Assembly: GCF_020164455.1 (NCBI RefSeq) | Contig: NZ_JAIQWW010000026.1 | Span: 1 to 62,072 of the forward strand | Origin: Phyllobacterium chamaecytisi | GTDB lineage: Bacteria > Pseudomonadota > Alphaproteobacteria > Rhizobiales > Rhizobiaceae | Direction of reading: 5' to 3' | DNA length: 62,072 bases | Part shown: in pieces, positions 29,498-37,406 of the stretch | Numbering within the stretch: position 1 is the stretch's first letter | Layout of the letters: the number at the start of each line of letters is the position of its first letter | Translations under genes and position numbers: made by a program | The notes under the pieces: model-generated | Database searches by the model: none | What the model was told of the DNA's origin: nothing | The model's input: only the letters and a program-made list of their open reading frames with translations

Positions 29498-30894
29498 TAT
29501 TTAACCCCTCCGGTCTTTTTAGGCGCCGGGGTTACCTGGCTCTGCTTTGCCAGTTTTTTGGCTTGTCCAATCCAGTCTTCACGCGCGATCCGCCCATCAA
29601 AAGCAAGGTAGGCCTCAGCGGCGATAATGTCGGCCTTCTTCCAGGCAGCGATCTGGTCGAAGTGGAATATTCCGTGTTCGTTGAGTTTGCGCTCGTTGAC
29701 CGGCCCTATGCCCTTGATCACGATAAGCTTGTCTGCCTTGCCGCCGCGCGGTTCTGCAAGTGCGTTGGCCGTTGCACCGGGTTTGATCGCCGCCAGCGAC
29801 TTTGCAGCCGGATCGATTGACTTCGATTTCACGGTGCTCGCTGCTGCCTGCTTGGCAGCAGTTTTGTCTGTGGCGGACTTTACTACGGGCTTTTTTGCAG
29901 CCGTAGCTCTGGCCCGCCTGACCTTGGCAGGAGCGGAAGGAATAAGGGTGGCTGGAGCCATATCCGGATGAGCTTCCTCGATCTCGTGTAGCGCCTCGGT
30001 CGAAAGCAGGTCTACCGCCGCGGTAATATCATCGACACCAGCGGCTTCCGCCTGTTCGATCAGTTCGACCACTTCCTCGTCCTCGACACCAAGATAAGCA
30101 GCGATGACCTTTGGATCGTTTTTCACGGTCTCAGGCGTGCCATCCGAGATTTTCGTGCCGTATTCGAGAACAACAACGTGATCGGAGATTTCCATTACCA
30201 CGGACATGTCATGTTCGATGAGGAGGATCGAAGTCCCGGTCTCATCGCGAATGTCGAGTAGAAGTTTGTTGAGCTCAGCAGACTCACGGGCATTGAGTCC
30301 TGCGGCAGGTTCATCTAGGCAGAGCAGTTCGGGATCCGTACACATTGCACGAGCGATCTCGAGGCGCCTCTGCGCACCATACGGCAGATCACCAGCTGGG
30401 TCGTCGGCGCGCTCCACCAGATTGATCTTCTCCAGCCAGAAACGGGCCTTCTCGATCGCATCCGAAGCCGCCTTCTTGTAAGTAGGAAGGCCGAGCAGAC
30501 CGAGAATGGTAAACCCAGACGATAACATCAGTGGATTGTGCTGAGCGACGAGCAGGTTTTCCAGAACGGTCAATCCCGAAAACAGGCGAATATTCTGGAA
30601 CGTGCGCGCGACCTTGGCCTTCTTGGTGATGACGAAATCGGCCATCCGCTCCAAGAGATACTCCTCACCATTTTGACGGGTCATCGTCAGCATACCTTCG
30701 GTCGGCTTGTAAAAGCCGGTTATGCAATTGAAGACCGTGGTCTTGCCAGCACCGTTGGGGCCGATAAGGGCAGTAATCGCGCCGCGCCTAGCTTCGAAGT
30801 TCAGGTCGTTGATCGCGATGAGGCCACCAAATTTCATCGAGAGCCGTTCAACGCGCAAGATTGCAGTGGGATTGTTTTGCACTTCCGAAACCAT
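29497..30894 (-). CDS. livG: branched-chain amino acid ABC transporter ATP-binding protein LivG with C-terminal helix-hairpin-helix extension
   Basis: The first 265 or so residues are a standard LivG ATPase: Walker A GPNGAGKTT, signature PYGAQRRLEIARAM, Walker B LLCLDEPAAGLN. The protein is 465 residues, about 200 more than a usual LivG. The extra part is an acidic then Ala/Lys-rich linker (residues 265-385) ending in a folded module at 388-455 (LIVIKGIGPVNERKLNEHGI then FHFDQIAAW), a helix-hairpin-helix-like domain of the type fused to L21 or NuoE in related bacteria. The ATG overlaps the livM stop (TGATG). The extension has no known transport role. Confidence 0.92.
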   Translation of the reverse strand: MVSEVQNNPTAILRVERLSMKFGGLIAINDLNFEARRGAITALIGPNGAGKTTVFNCITGFYKPTEGMLTMTRQNGEEYLLERMADFVITKKAKVARTFQNIRLFSGLTVLENLLVAQHNPLMLSSGFTILGLLGLPTYKKAASDAIEKARFWLEKINLVERADDPAGDLPYGAQRRLEIARAMCTDPELLCLDEPAAGLNARESAELNKLLLDIRDETGTSILLIEHDMSVVMEISDHVVVLEYGTKISDGTPETVKNDPKVIAAYLGVEDEEVVELIEQAEAAGVDDITAAVDLLSTEALHEIEEAHPDMAPATLIPSAPAKVRRARATAAKKPVVKSATDKTAAKQAAASTVKSKSIDPAAKSLAAIKPGATANALAEPRGGKADKLIVIKGIGPVNERKLNEHGIFHFDQIAAWKKADIIAAEAYLAFDGRIAREDWIGQAKKLAKQSQVTPAPKKTGGVK

Positions 30895-32291
30895 CAGCCG
30901 TGGCCTTCTTTGGTAAACTCGCTGGACACCATCTTGCGTTTATGCAGGAAAGCGCTCGGTTCTCGATTGCCGACAAAACCACGCGGCTTCCACACCATGA
31001 CCACGATCATAGCGAGACCAAACAACAGCATACGATAGAGTTCCGGGGTGAAATCCGGTCCAAAGATACGCTTCAGGAATTCCAGCTCGCGCAAGAGTTC
31101 AGTGCCGCCGATCATCACTGCCGCAGCGATAGCGATGCCGACCAGTGATCCCATACCCCCTAGAACCACGATTGCAAGAATGATGGCGGACTCGAGGAAT
31201 ACAAAGGATTCAGGGCTGACAAATCCCTGCCGCGCCGCGAAGAAGGAACCAGCAAAGCCGCCGAACATTGCGCCGGTGGCGAACGCTGTCAGTTTTGTCG
31301 TCGTTGTATTGATGCCGAGCGAGCGGCAGGCGATCTCATCCTCACGCAAAGCCTCCCACGCACGACCGATCGGCATACGGCGCAGACGAATGGTGACCCA
31401 TGCAGTCAGGAGCGCAAGGAGCAGAATAAGATAGTAGAGAAAAATCTTGTAGTAGACGCCGGAATTGGGAAGACCAAGCAGCGCTGCGAAACCGGTTGGT
31501 CCAGGGGTGAAAGGAATGCCAAACAAGGTTGCTTTGGCGATACCCGAAATACCGAACGTGCCCTTGGTAACGACGGTCCAGTTGATCAACACCAAACGAA
31601 TGATTTCACCGAAAGCGAGGGTGACAATCGCCAGATAGTCGCCGCGTAGGCGCAAAACCGGGAAGCCGAGCATAATGCCCCAGAGGGCGGCGAAAATACC
31701 CGCCATCGGCAGCAACAGCCAGAACGATAAGCCGAAATGGGTTGAGAGCAACGCGTAGGAATAAGCGCCAACAGCATAGAAGGCGACATAACCGAGATCG
31801 AGCAGTCCGGCGAGACCGACCACAATATTCAGACCCCAGGCGAGCATCACATAGATCAGGATCTGAATGCCAAAATTATCGACATACTTCAGTGAGCCTT
31901 GCAGGCCACCCATGATAGAGCCGTTATAGGCCCAGAGGATCAGAATCACGAGGAACGGATAGATGAGCAGCAGTCCGAGTCCAATCTTGGGGAAGCTCTT
32001 GCGGAATGCGGATTGTTCTTTTTCGACTGCAGCACGCTTGTTCTTGCTGCGCGCTTCGCTCCAAGGTGTAATGTAAGCGGTCAGTAAAAACCGCCCTATA
32101 CCTGCGACAAGCACGAAGATCGCCAGCAGTCCCCAACGCTGGTTGAGAACAAGCTCATTTCGGATATTCTGATCGGTGCGGAAACCGACGATCAGAAAGA
32201 ACAATCCGAAGGCGAGAGCACCGGCGAGGAGCCCTTCCTTCACAGCTTTTACGAAGACGGAATCCGGTTCTATTTTTTGGATGTCAGCCAT
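30894..32291 (-). CDS. livM: branched-chain amino acid ABC transporter permease LivM
   Basis: The 465-residue inner-membrane protein has the LivM permease fold ([34 protein letters not shown] is the diagnostic stretch, starting near residue 145), plus an N-terminal extension with two or three additional hydrophobic segments compared with short LivM proteins. The EAA-like loop [19 protein letters not shown] contacts the ATPases. The ATG at 32291 is preceded by AAAAGG and lies 4 bases after the livH stop; a TTG eleven codons upstream is not favoured. Confidence 0.94.
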   Translation of the reverse strand: MADIQKIEPDSVFVKAVKEGLLAGALAFGLFFLIVGFRTDQNIRNELVLNQRWGLLAIFVLVAGIGRFLLTAYITPWSEARSKNKRAAVEKEQSAFRKSFPKIGLGLLLIYPFLVILILWAYNGSIMGGLQGSLKYVDNFGIQILIYVMLAWGLNIVVGLAGLLDLGYVAFYAVGAYSYALLSTHFGLSFWLLLPMAGIFAALWGIMLGFPVLRLRGDYLAIVTLAFGEIIRLVLINWTVVTKGTFGISGIAKATLFGIPFTPGPTGFAALLGLPNSGVYYKIFLYYLILLLALLTAWVTIRLRRMPIGRAWEALREDEIACRSLGINTTTTKLTAFATGAMFGGFAGSFFAARQGFVSPESFVFLESAIILAIVVLGGMGSLVGIAIAAAVMIGGTELLRELEFLKRIFGPDFTPELYRMLLFGLAMIVVMVWKPRGFVGNREPSAFLHKRKMVSSEFTKEGHG

Positions 32292-32295
32292 ACGC

Positions 32296-33204
32296 TTAAA
32301 CCTTTTCGACTTCGGGCCGACCAAGAATGCCGGAAGGCAGGAAGATCAGAACAATTGCCAAAATCGAGAATGCGGCAACGTCCTTGTAGTCGATGGAGAA
32401 ATAGGCGGACCAAAGAGCCTCGATCAGGCCGATCAGCAGACCGCCGACCACGGCGCCGGGGAGCGAGCCGATACCACCCAGCACCGCGGCAGTGAAAGCT
32501 TTAACGCCTGGGGTGAAACCATCGGTGAAGGAGATGACGCCGTAGAACATGAGATAGAGTGTGCCGGCGACTGCCGCGAGCATGGCGCCCATAACGAAGG
32601 TCATGGAAATGGTCTTGTCTACGTCGATACCGAGCAGAGCCGCCATCTTGCGGTCTTGTTCACAGGAGCGCTGCGCTCTTCCGAGTGTCGTTTTGTTGAC
32701 AAGATACCAGAACGCAGCAAGCAGGATCACCGTCACGATGATAATGACCATCTGCTTGTAGGCTACAGTGATGTTTGTACCGTAAATCGTGATGCCACCG
32801 TTGACGAGCGGCGGGATCGGCTTGTTGCGCGGACCCTGTGTGACCTGCACGAAATTGGACAACGCGATCGACATGCCGATCGCTGTAATCAACGGTGCGA
32901 GACGGAACGACCCGCGCAAGGGCCGGTAGGCCAGGCGCTCGATTGTCCAACTCCACAACCCCGTCAGGAGCATGGCCACAATCATCATCAGGAGCAGCGC
33001 CAGAACGACTGGCACCCCGCCAATGAAAGTAGTCAAGGCAAGAAAAACAATCATCGCCATAAAGGCGCCAAGCATGAAAACATCGCCATGGGCGAAGTTG
33101 ATCATACCGATAATTCCGTAAACCATCGTATAGCCGATGGCGATCAGTCCATAGATCGAACCAAGCGTCAATCCATTGATCGATTGCTGGATGAAGTACT
33201 CCAT
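32296..33204 (-). CDS. livH: branched-chain amino acid ABC transporter permease LivH
   Basis: This is a 302-residue permease with the LivH signature [21 protein letters not shown] and [16 protein letters not shown] near the N-terminus, and the loop [19 protein letters not shown]. It pairs with LivM to form the translocation channel. The ATG at 33204 has GAGGGG 12 bases upstream; an ATG six codons earlier has none. It is the first gene of the livHMGF run, downstream of 266 bases of AT-rich promoter region. Confidence 0.94.
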   Translation of the reverse strand: MEYFIQQSINGLTLGSIYGLIAIGYTMVYGIIGMINFAHGDVFMLGAFMAMIVFLALTTFIGGVPVVLALLLMMIVAMLLTGLWSWTIERLAYRPLRGSFRLAPLITAIGMSIALSNFVQVTQGPRNKPIPPLVNGGITIYGTNITVAYKQMVIIIVTVILLAAFWYLVNKTTLGRAQRSCEQDRKMAALLGIDVDKTISMTFVMGAMLAAVAGTLYLMFYGVISFTDGFTPGVKAFTAAVLGGIGSLPGAVVGGLLIGLIEALWSAYFSIDYKDVAAFSILAIVLIFLPSGILGRPEVEKV

Positions 33205-33232
33205 CGCAACGATACCCCTCATTTTATTGGGA

Positions 33233-33262
33233 AGTTTTTTATCCGGTTTTTTTATCCGGTTC
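33233..33262 (-). repeat. tandem direct repeat in the livH leader
   Basis: Read on the minus strand, ACCGGATAAAAAA occurs twice in tandem, about 30 to 55 bases upstream of the livH start. It may be a slipped-strand duplication or a regulatory repeat. The rest of the 33205-33470 gap shows nothing recognisable beyond AT-rich sequence. Confidence 0.55.
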
Positions 33263-33470
33263 CCATTACCCCAATGTCTTTACACCTAGCGTCTGCGTTA
33301 GAGAAAGCAACTGCTTTTTTGGCTGACACAACAACGTTACATTTGCTGACATATATTCGCTGGAAGTTTTCACCAAATTTAACATCCAATGCAACAGAAA
33401 TTCCGGCATTTCTGCTTCTGTTAGACGAATTGACTAGTCGCGCCTTAATTCTCCAGTGATCCAAAAGGGA

Positions 33471-34472
33471 CTATTTGACCACAAAGCCGTGAGCAAAGGG
33501 GTCGCGGTCGTCTATGAAGATGGTGTTGTACCCGGTCATGCGTGCCCACCCGGCAATCGACGGAATGATTGCCGGCTTTCCTGCCACGCTGATGGCTTCT
33601 TCGACCCTGCCATGAAACAGCGAGCCGATTATTGATTCGTGCACGAAATCATCGCCTGGCTTCAGCTTCCCCTTGGCCGTCAATTGCGCCATGCGGGCGG
33701 ATGTTCCGGTTCCACAGGGCGAACGATCGATCGCCTTATCCCCATAGAAAACCGCGTTGCGTGCATGGGCTTCTGATTGCGTCGGTGCGCCGGTCCAAAG
33801 AATATGGCTGAGCGTATTGATATCGTGCTTTTCCGGATGCCGGAACGAGTAGCGCTCGTTGAGGCGCTCTCGGAGTGTCGGACTCCAACCGATAAGATCG
33901 AGCGCTCGATAGTCGGCAATATCCGTGAAATTCTCCTGGGGATCGACGATCGCGTAGAAATTCCCGCCATAGGCAACATCGACGAACAACGTTCCTAAAT
34001 CCGGACATTCGACCTCCAGCTTCTCGGCATAGAGAAATGCGGGAACATTGGTAATCCGCACACTGGAGACGTACTGGCCGTCTAGTTCGTACTCGGCGAC
34101 CACAAGCCCGGCGGGTGTATCGAGCTTGAGGATACCTGGTGTCTTCGGTGTTATCAGGCCGTGTTCGATCGCCATCGTCACCGTGCCGATCGTTCCATGT
34201 CCGCACATGGGAAGGCAGCCGGACGTTTCGATGAACAGCACCGCCACATCGCAATCGTCACGGGTGGGCGGATAGAGAATCGATCCGGACATCATGTCGT
34301 GCCCCCGCGGCTCGAACATTAGTCCTGTACGGATCCAGTCGAATTCCGCCAGGAAATGCGCCCGCTTTTCCATCATCGTCGAACCGGAAAGATTGGGGCC
34401 GCCACCCGCTACCAGACGTACTGGATTGCCACAAGTATGACCATCGACACAGAAAAAGGAATGGCGCGCCAT
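33471..34472 (-). CDS. prpA: 4-hydroxyproline 2-epimerase / proline racemase family protein (PrpA-like)
   Basis: This 333-residue cofactor-independent epimerase interconverts trans-4-hydroxy-L-proline and cis-4-hydroxy-D-proline. Both catalytic cysteines are present, Cys90 in MCGHGTIG and Cys253 in DRSPCGTGTSAR. From memory the sequence is very close to Brucella PrpA, reported both as a proline racemase and B-cell mitogen and as a hydroxyproline epimerase. The ATG at 34472 follows AAGGAG; the frame extends 70 codons upstream into the neighbour without support. Gene context (D-amino-acid dehydrogenase, DapA-family deaminase) favours hydroxyproline as the physiological substrate. Confidence 0.93.
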   Translation of the reverse strand: MARHSFFCVDGHTCGNPVRLVAGGGPNLSGSTMMEKRAHFLAEFDWIRTGLMFEPRGHDMMSGSILYPPTRDDCDVAVLFIETSGCLPMCGHGTIGTVTMAIEHGLITPKTPGILKLDTPAGLVVAEYELDGQYVSSVRITNVPAFLYAEKLEVECPDLGTLFVDVAYGGNFYAIVDPQENFTDIADYRALDLIGWSPTLRERLNERYSFRHPEKHDINTLSHILWTGAPTQSEAHARNAVFYGDKAIDRSPCGTGTSARMAQLTAKGKLKPGDDFVHESIIGSLFHGRVEEAISVAGKPAIIPSIAGWARMTGYNTIFIDDRDPFAHGFVVK

Positions 34473-34480
34473 GATACTCC

Positions 34481-35734
34481 TTAGAAACGTTGCGGGCTGA
34501 ATGGGCCGATCGGAATTGAAGGCTTTGTTCCAACAATCAAATCCGTGATCAAGCGTCCCGTTGCCGCCGATTGTGTCAGTCCAAGATGGCCGTGACCAAA
34601 AGCATAGAGAACATTTTTGCTGGTTCTTGCATAGCCGATAATCGGTAATGAATCTGGCGAGGACGGCCGATATCCCATCCACTGCCTACCGCCCGAAGTA
34701 TCGAGGTCAGGCATAAACATTTTCGCCTTCGTCAACATCGCTTCGGATCGTTTGTAGTTTGGTGGCAGATCCAGTCCACCAAATTCGACTGCGCCGCCGA
34801 TACGGATACCGGTTTGGAGCGGCGTTACCACAAAGCCGTGGCCCGAGAAAATAAGCTGGCGCTTGAGATCGAACGCCCCCACCGGCAAAGTTGTATTATA
34901 GCCTCGCTCGGTCTCAAGAGGAATTGCATCACCCAAACTCTTTGCCAGCCGGTGCGACCACGCACCAGCGGCAATAATCAGTTTTGCAGCTTCGATACGT
35001 GTGCCGTCTGCCAGCTGAATTGTCGCACCTTTTTCGTTTGCTGTAACAGCAGTGGCCTCAGCGTGCAGAAATTCAGCGCCAAGACGTGCTGCGTACAGCC
35101 ACAGGCCCTTACCCACATATTGAGGATCACTGACCGTTTTCCAGCCGGGCACAAAGGTGCCTGCGACAAAGCGCGATGCGAGGCCTGGCTGGCTTGTGGC
35201 AAGCTCCTCGCCGCGCAGATGCTCAAAGGGAATGCCCGCTCTCTTTCGGGCGTTCCAGCCAGGCAGGGCTGTGTTCAGTTCTTCTTCGCTTTCATAAAGT
35301 TCAAGTGAGCCATCCTCGCGCACCATATGGCGAATACTTGCCCGCTCCATCAAACCAAGCATTTCCGGCTCGGCAAGCTGCATTAGCGCGCCCTGCGCCT
35401 GTACGGTCCGCTCCAGCGCATCGGCACGGCTGGCGCGCCAGAACCGGTAGAGCCACGGCGCAAGCTTCGGCAGGTATGATGGGCGAATTGAAAATGGCCC
35501 GAGGGGGTCGACAAGCCAACCCGGTACCTTGGCAAGAATGCCCTTCGAAGCCATGGGAAGAATATCAGAAAATGCCAATGCCCCGGCGTTGCCGGCGCTT
35601 GTTCCCTCACAGATACCCTGCCTGTCGATGACAAGAACTTTACGACCAGCTTCCGACAAATAGGAAGCAATGGCGATGCCGACAATGCCGGCACCTATGA
35701 TGACTATATTCTGTCTGTCCGCCTGCGAGTTCAT
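34481..35734 (-). CDS. FAD-dependent D-amino acid dehydrogenase, probable D-hydroxyproline dehydrogenase
   Basis: The 417-residue DadA-family flavoprotein has the dinucleotide motif IIGAGIVGIAIASYL at residues 11-25 and GERGYNTTLPVG/GHGHLGLTQSAATG-type signatures in the C-terminal half. In the 4-hydroxyproline pathway, such an enzyme oxidises cis-4-hydroxy-D-proline to pyrroline-4-hydroxy-2-carboxylate and passes electrons to the respiratory chain. The epimerase gene begins 8 bases after its stop, which strongly supports this substrate over D-alanine. It is likely associated with the inner membrane on its cytoplasmic face. Confidence 0.88.
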   Translation of the reverse strand: MNSQADRQNIVIIGAGIVGIAIASYLSEAGRKVLVIDRQGICEGTSAGNAGALAFSDILPMASKGILAKVPGWLVDPLGPFSIRPSYLPKLAPWLYRFWRASRADALERTVQAQGALMQLAEPEMLGLMERASIRHMVREDGSLELYESEEELNTALPGWNARKRAGIPFEHLRGEELATSQPGLASRFVAGTFVPGWKTVSDPQYVGKGLWLYAARLGAEFLHAEATAVTANEKGATIQLADGTRIEAAKLIIAAGAWSHRLAKSLGDAIPLETERGYNTTLPVGAFDLKRQLIFSGHGFVVTPLQTGIRIGGAVEFGGLDLPPNYKRSEAMLTKAKMFMPDLDTSGGRQWMGYRPSSPDSLPIIGYARTSKNVLYAFGHGHLGLTQSAATGRLITDLIVGTKPSIPIGPFSPQRF

Positions 35735-35750
35735 CGGTTAGCGAAAATAC

Positions 35751-36644
35751 TTAAAGCGCAGGCAGCTTTGGACGAGACGCAATTGCATCTTTCACGATTT
35801 TTTCGACTGTGGTACGGCGTTCACCACTCAACGGCTGGCGCGGCAGGCGGACTCGATCATTGGTGCCGATTTCATGCACTTCCGCCAATTTGATGTTCTG
35901 TACGAGGTATGTGGAAACATCGAGGTCGAGAAGCGGACGGAACCAGCGATAAATTTCCAGCGCTTCGGCATAGCGTTCAGCCATGACCAATTTGTAGATA
36001 GCAACAGTTTCCTTCGGAAAAGCAGTGACCAGGCCAGCAACCCAGCCGATGGCGCCCGCGGTCAACGCTTCGAAGGCGAGATTGTCGACGCCGGTAAAGA
36101 GATCATACCGGGTACCGAACATGTTGATGATATCTGTAGTGCGGCGAACGTCGTCCGAGGATTCCTTAATCGCTACGAAATGCTGATCCGACGCAAGTTC
36201 CGTCAGAATTTCACTCGTTACGTCGACGCGGTAAGCGATGCGATTGGAATAGATCATTACAGGCAAGTCGCCCGCCGCCGCCACAGCTTTCAGCGTCGTC
36301 ACTGTTTCTTCGGGGTCTGTGTGGTAGATCGGGCTTGGAACGAGCATCAGGCCGTCCGCACCAGCTTTGGCAGCACGTTTTGCCAGCGCAGCACCATCAC
36401 GGGTCGCCGCTTCATTGATGGTCAGGAGCACGGGCTTGCCCTTCGCAACACCCTGCGCAATCTTCAAGACCTCAAGTTTCTCATCATGGCTAAGCATCGG
36501 CCCTTCGCCAAGAGACCCTGCCACGATCAATCCGTCGCAGCCTGCATCCATCAGCAGTGCAAAGCAGCGTTCCATTTCGCCATGATCGAGACTATCATTC
36601 TCCGTGAATTTGCTGGTAACTGCCGGAAATACACCTGACCACAT
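35751..36644 (-). CDS. DapA-family lyase, probable 1-pyrroline-4-hydroxy-2-carboxylate deaminase
   Basis: This 297-residue TIM-barrel enzyme of the dihydrodipicolinate synthase family has the Schiff-base Lys160 (HFVAIKESSDD) and Tyr132 (VMIYSNRIAY). In hydroxyproline operons this family dehydrates and deaminates pyrroline-4-hydroxy-2-carboxylate to alpha-ketoglutarate semialdehyde. The ATG at 36644 has AGAAGGAG upstream; the longer frame runs into the regulator's leader. It is the first gene of the operon, 16 bases before the dehydrogenase gene, and divergent from a GntR regulator. A true DapA role is unlikely in this setting. Confidence 0.85.
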   Translation of the reverse strand: MWSGVFPAVTSKFTENDSLDHGEMERCFALLMDAGCDGLIVAGSLGEGPMLSHDEKLEVLKIAQGVAKGKPVLLTINEAATRDGAALAKRAAKAGADGLMLVPSPIYHTDPEETVTTLKAVAAAGDLPVMIYSNRIAYRVDVTSEILTELASDQHFVAIKESSDDVRRTTDIINMFGTRYDLFTGVDNLAFEALTAGAIGWVAGLVTAFPKETVAIYKLVMAERYAEALEIYRWFRPLLDLDVSTYLVQNIKLAEVHEIGTNDRVRLPRQPLSGERRTTVEKIVKDAIASRPKLPAL

Positions 36645-36655
36645 GACGCTTGCTC

Positions 36656-36700
36656 CTTCTTGATATATCACAAATATATCTGTAACACTTGTAGCTGTCA
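36656..36700. promoter_or_regulatory. candidate GntR operator in the divergent promoter region
   Basis: The 73-base region between the deaminase gene and the GntR gene holds the perfect palindrome TGATATATCA (36661-36670) followed by the near-dyad ACAAATATATCTGT. FadR-type GntR proteins bind short AT-rich dyads in shared divergent promoters. Binding is inferred. Confidence 0.45.
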
Positions 36701-36717
36701 ATCCGAGAGAACGACTT

Positions 36718-37374
36718 ATGTACCAAACGACCATCCACACGGTTGCACAAACGGGCGAGAGCCTGGCGGAACTGGCCTATCGCCAGTTGGAGGAGATGAT
36801 CGTAACACTGAAACTGGAGCCCGGCTCGATCGTCAACGAAAGGGCGCTGACGGATATCACAGGGATGGGTCGCACCCCGGTGCGTGAGGCAGTACAAAAG
36901 CTTGCTTGGGAAGGCCTCATGGAAATCCGGCCCCGTTCCGGCATCGCCATCGCCCCGCTCAATTTGCAGGATTTCGGTAAAATACTGGACACCCGCGAGG
37001 GGGTTGAACGCGTCCTCGCCCGTGATGCCGCTCGCTATGGTGCAGCCCTCCACCACAAGAGGTTGAAGGAAGCCTCCGATGCCATGAGCACCGCTCTAGC
37101 ATCTGACGATGTCAGCCGGTTCCTGATAGCAGACAAAATTTTCGATACTGTGCTTGGCCAAGCAGCGGAAAACCCGTTTGCTGCCCGGCTTGCGTCACCA
37201 CTTCAAACCCACAGCAGGCGTTTTTGGTTCCGATTGCAGAGACCCGGAAGCCTTCAGCAATCAGGCGGTGCTCACAAGGCGTTGATAGACGCAATTATTG
37301 CCGGGGCACCGGATCGAGCGTCAGAAGAGGCTACCAAACTTATTGATCATCTACGCACCTTGGCGCCTCAGTGA
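36718..37374 (+). CDS. GntR family (FCD) transcriptional regulator
   Basis: The 218-residue protein has an N-terminal GntR winged helix (about residues 16-80, LAYRQLEEMIVTLKLEPGSIVNERALTDITGMGRTPVREAVQKL) and a helical FCD ligand-binding domain. It is divergently transcribed from the hydroxyproline catabolic operon, so it is the likely local regulator, sensing hydroxyproline or a pathway intermediate. In related bacteria a regulator of this type controls the epimerase genes. It ends at a strong bidirectional terminator. Confidence 0.9.
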   Translation: MYQTTIHTVAQTGESLAELAYRQLEEMIVTLKLEPGSIVNERALTDITGMGRTPVREAVQKLAWEGLMEIRPRSGIAIAPLNLQDFGKILDTREGVERVLARDAARYGAALHHKRLKEASDAMSTALASDDVSRFLIADKIFDTVLGQAAENPFAARLASPLQTHSRRFWFRLQRPGSLQQSGGAHKALIDAIIAGAPDRASEEATKLIDHLRTLAPQ

Positions 37375-37404
37375 AAATGCCGCCGGAGACCGGCGGCATT
37401 TTTG
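37374..37404. terminator. bidirectional rho-independent terminator
   Basis: AAAATGCCGCCGG and CCGGCGGCATTTTT form a 13-base stem around AGA between the convergent GntR and mmsA genes. Confidence 0.92.
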
Positions 37405-37406
37405 TA

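Noticed and set aside
32176..33459. 427-codon plus-strand open frame
   Set aside because: It is antisense to livH and the start of livM and rich in His, Gln, Asp and Arg as expected for the complement of membrane-protein codons.
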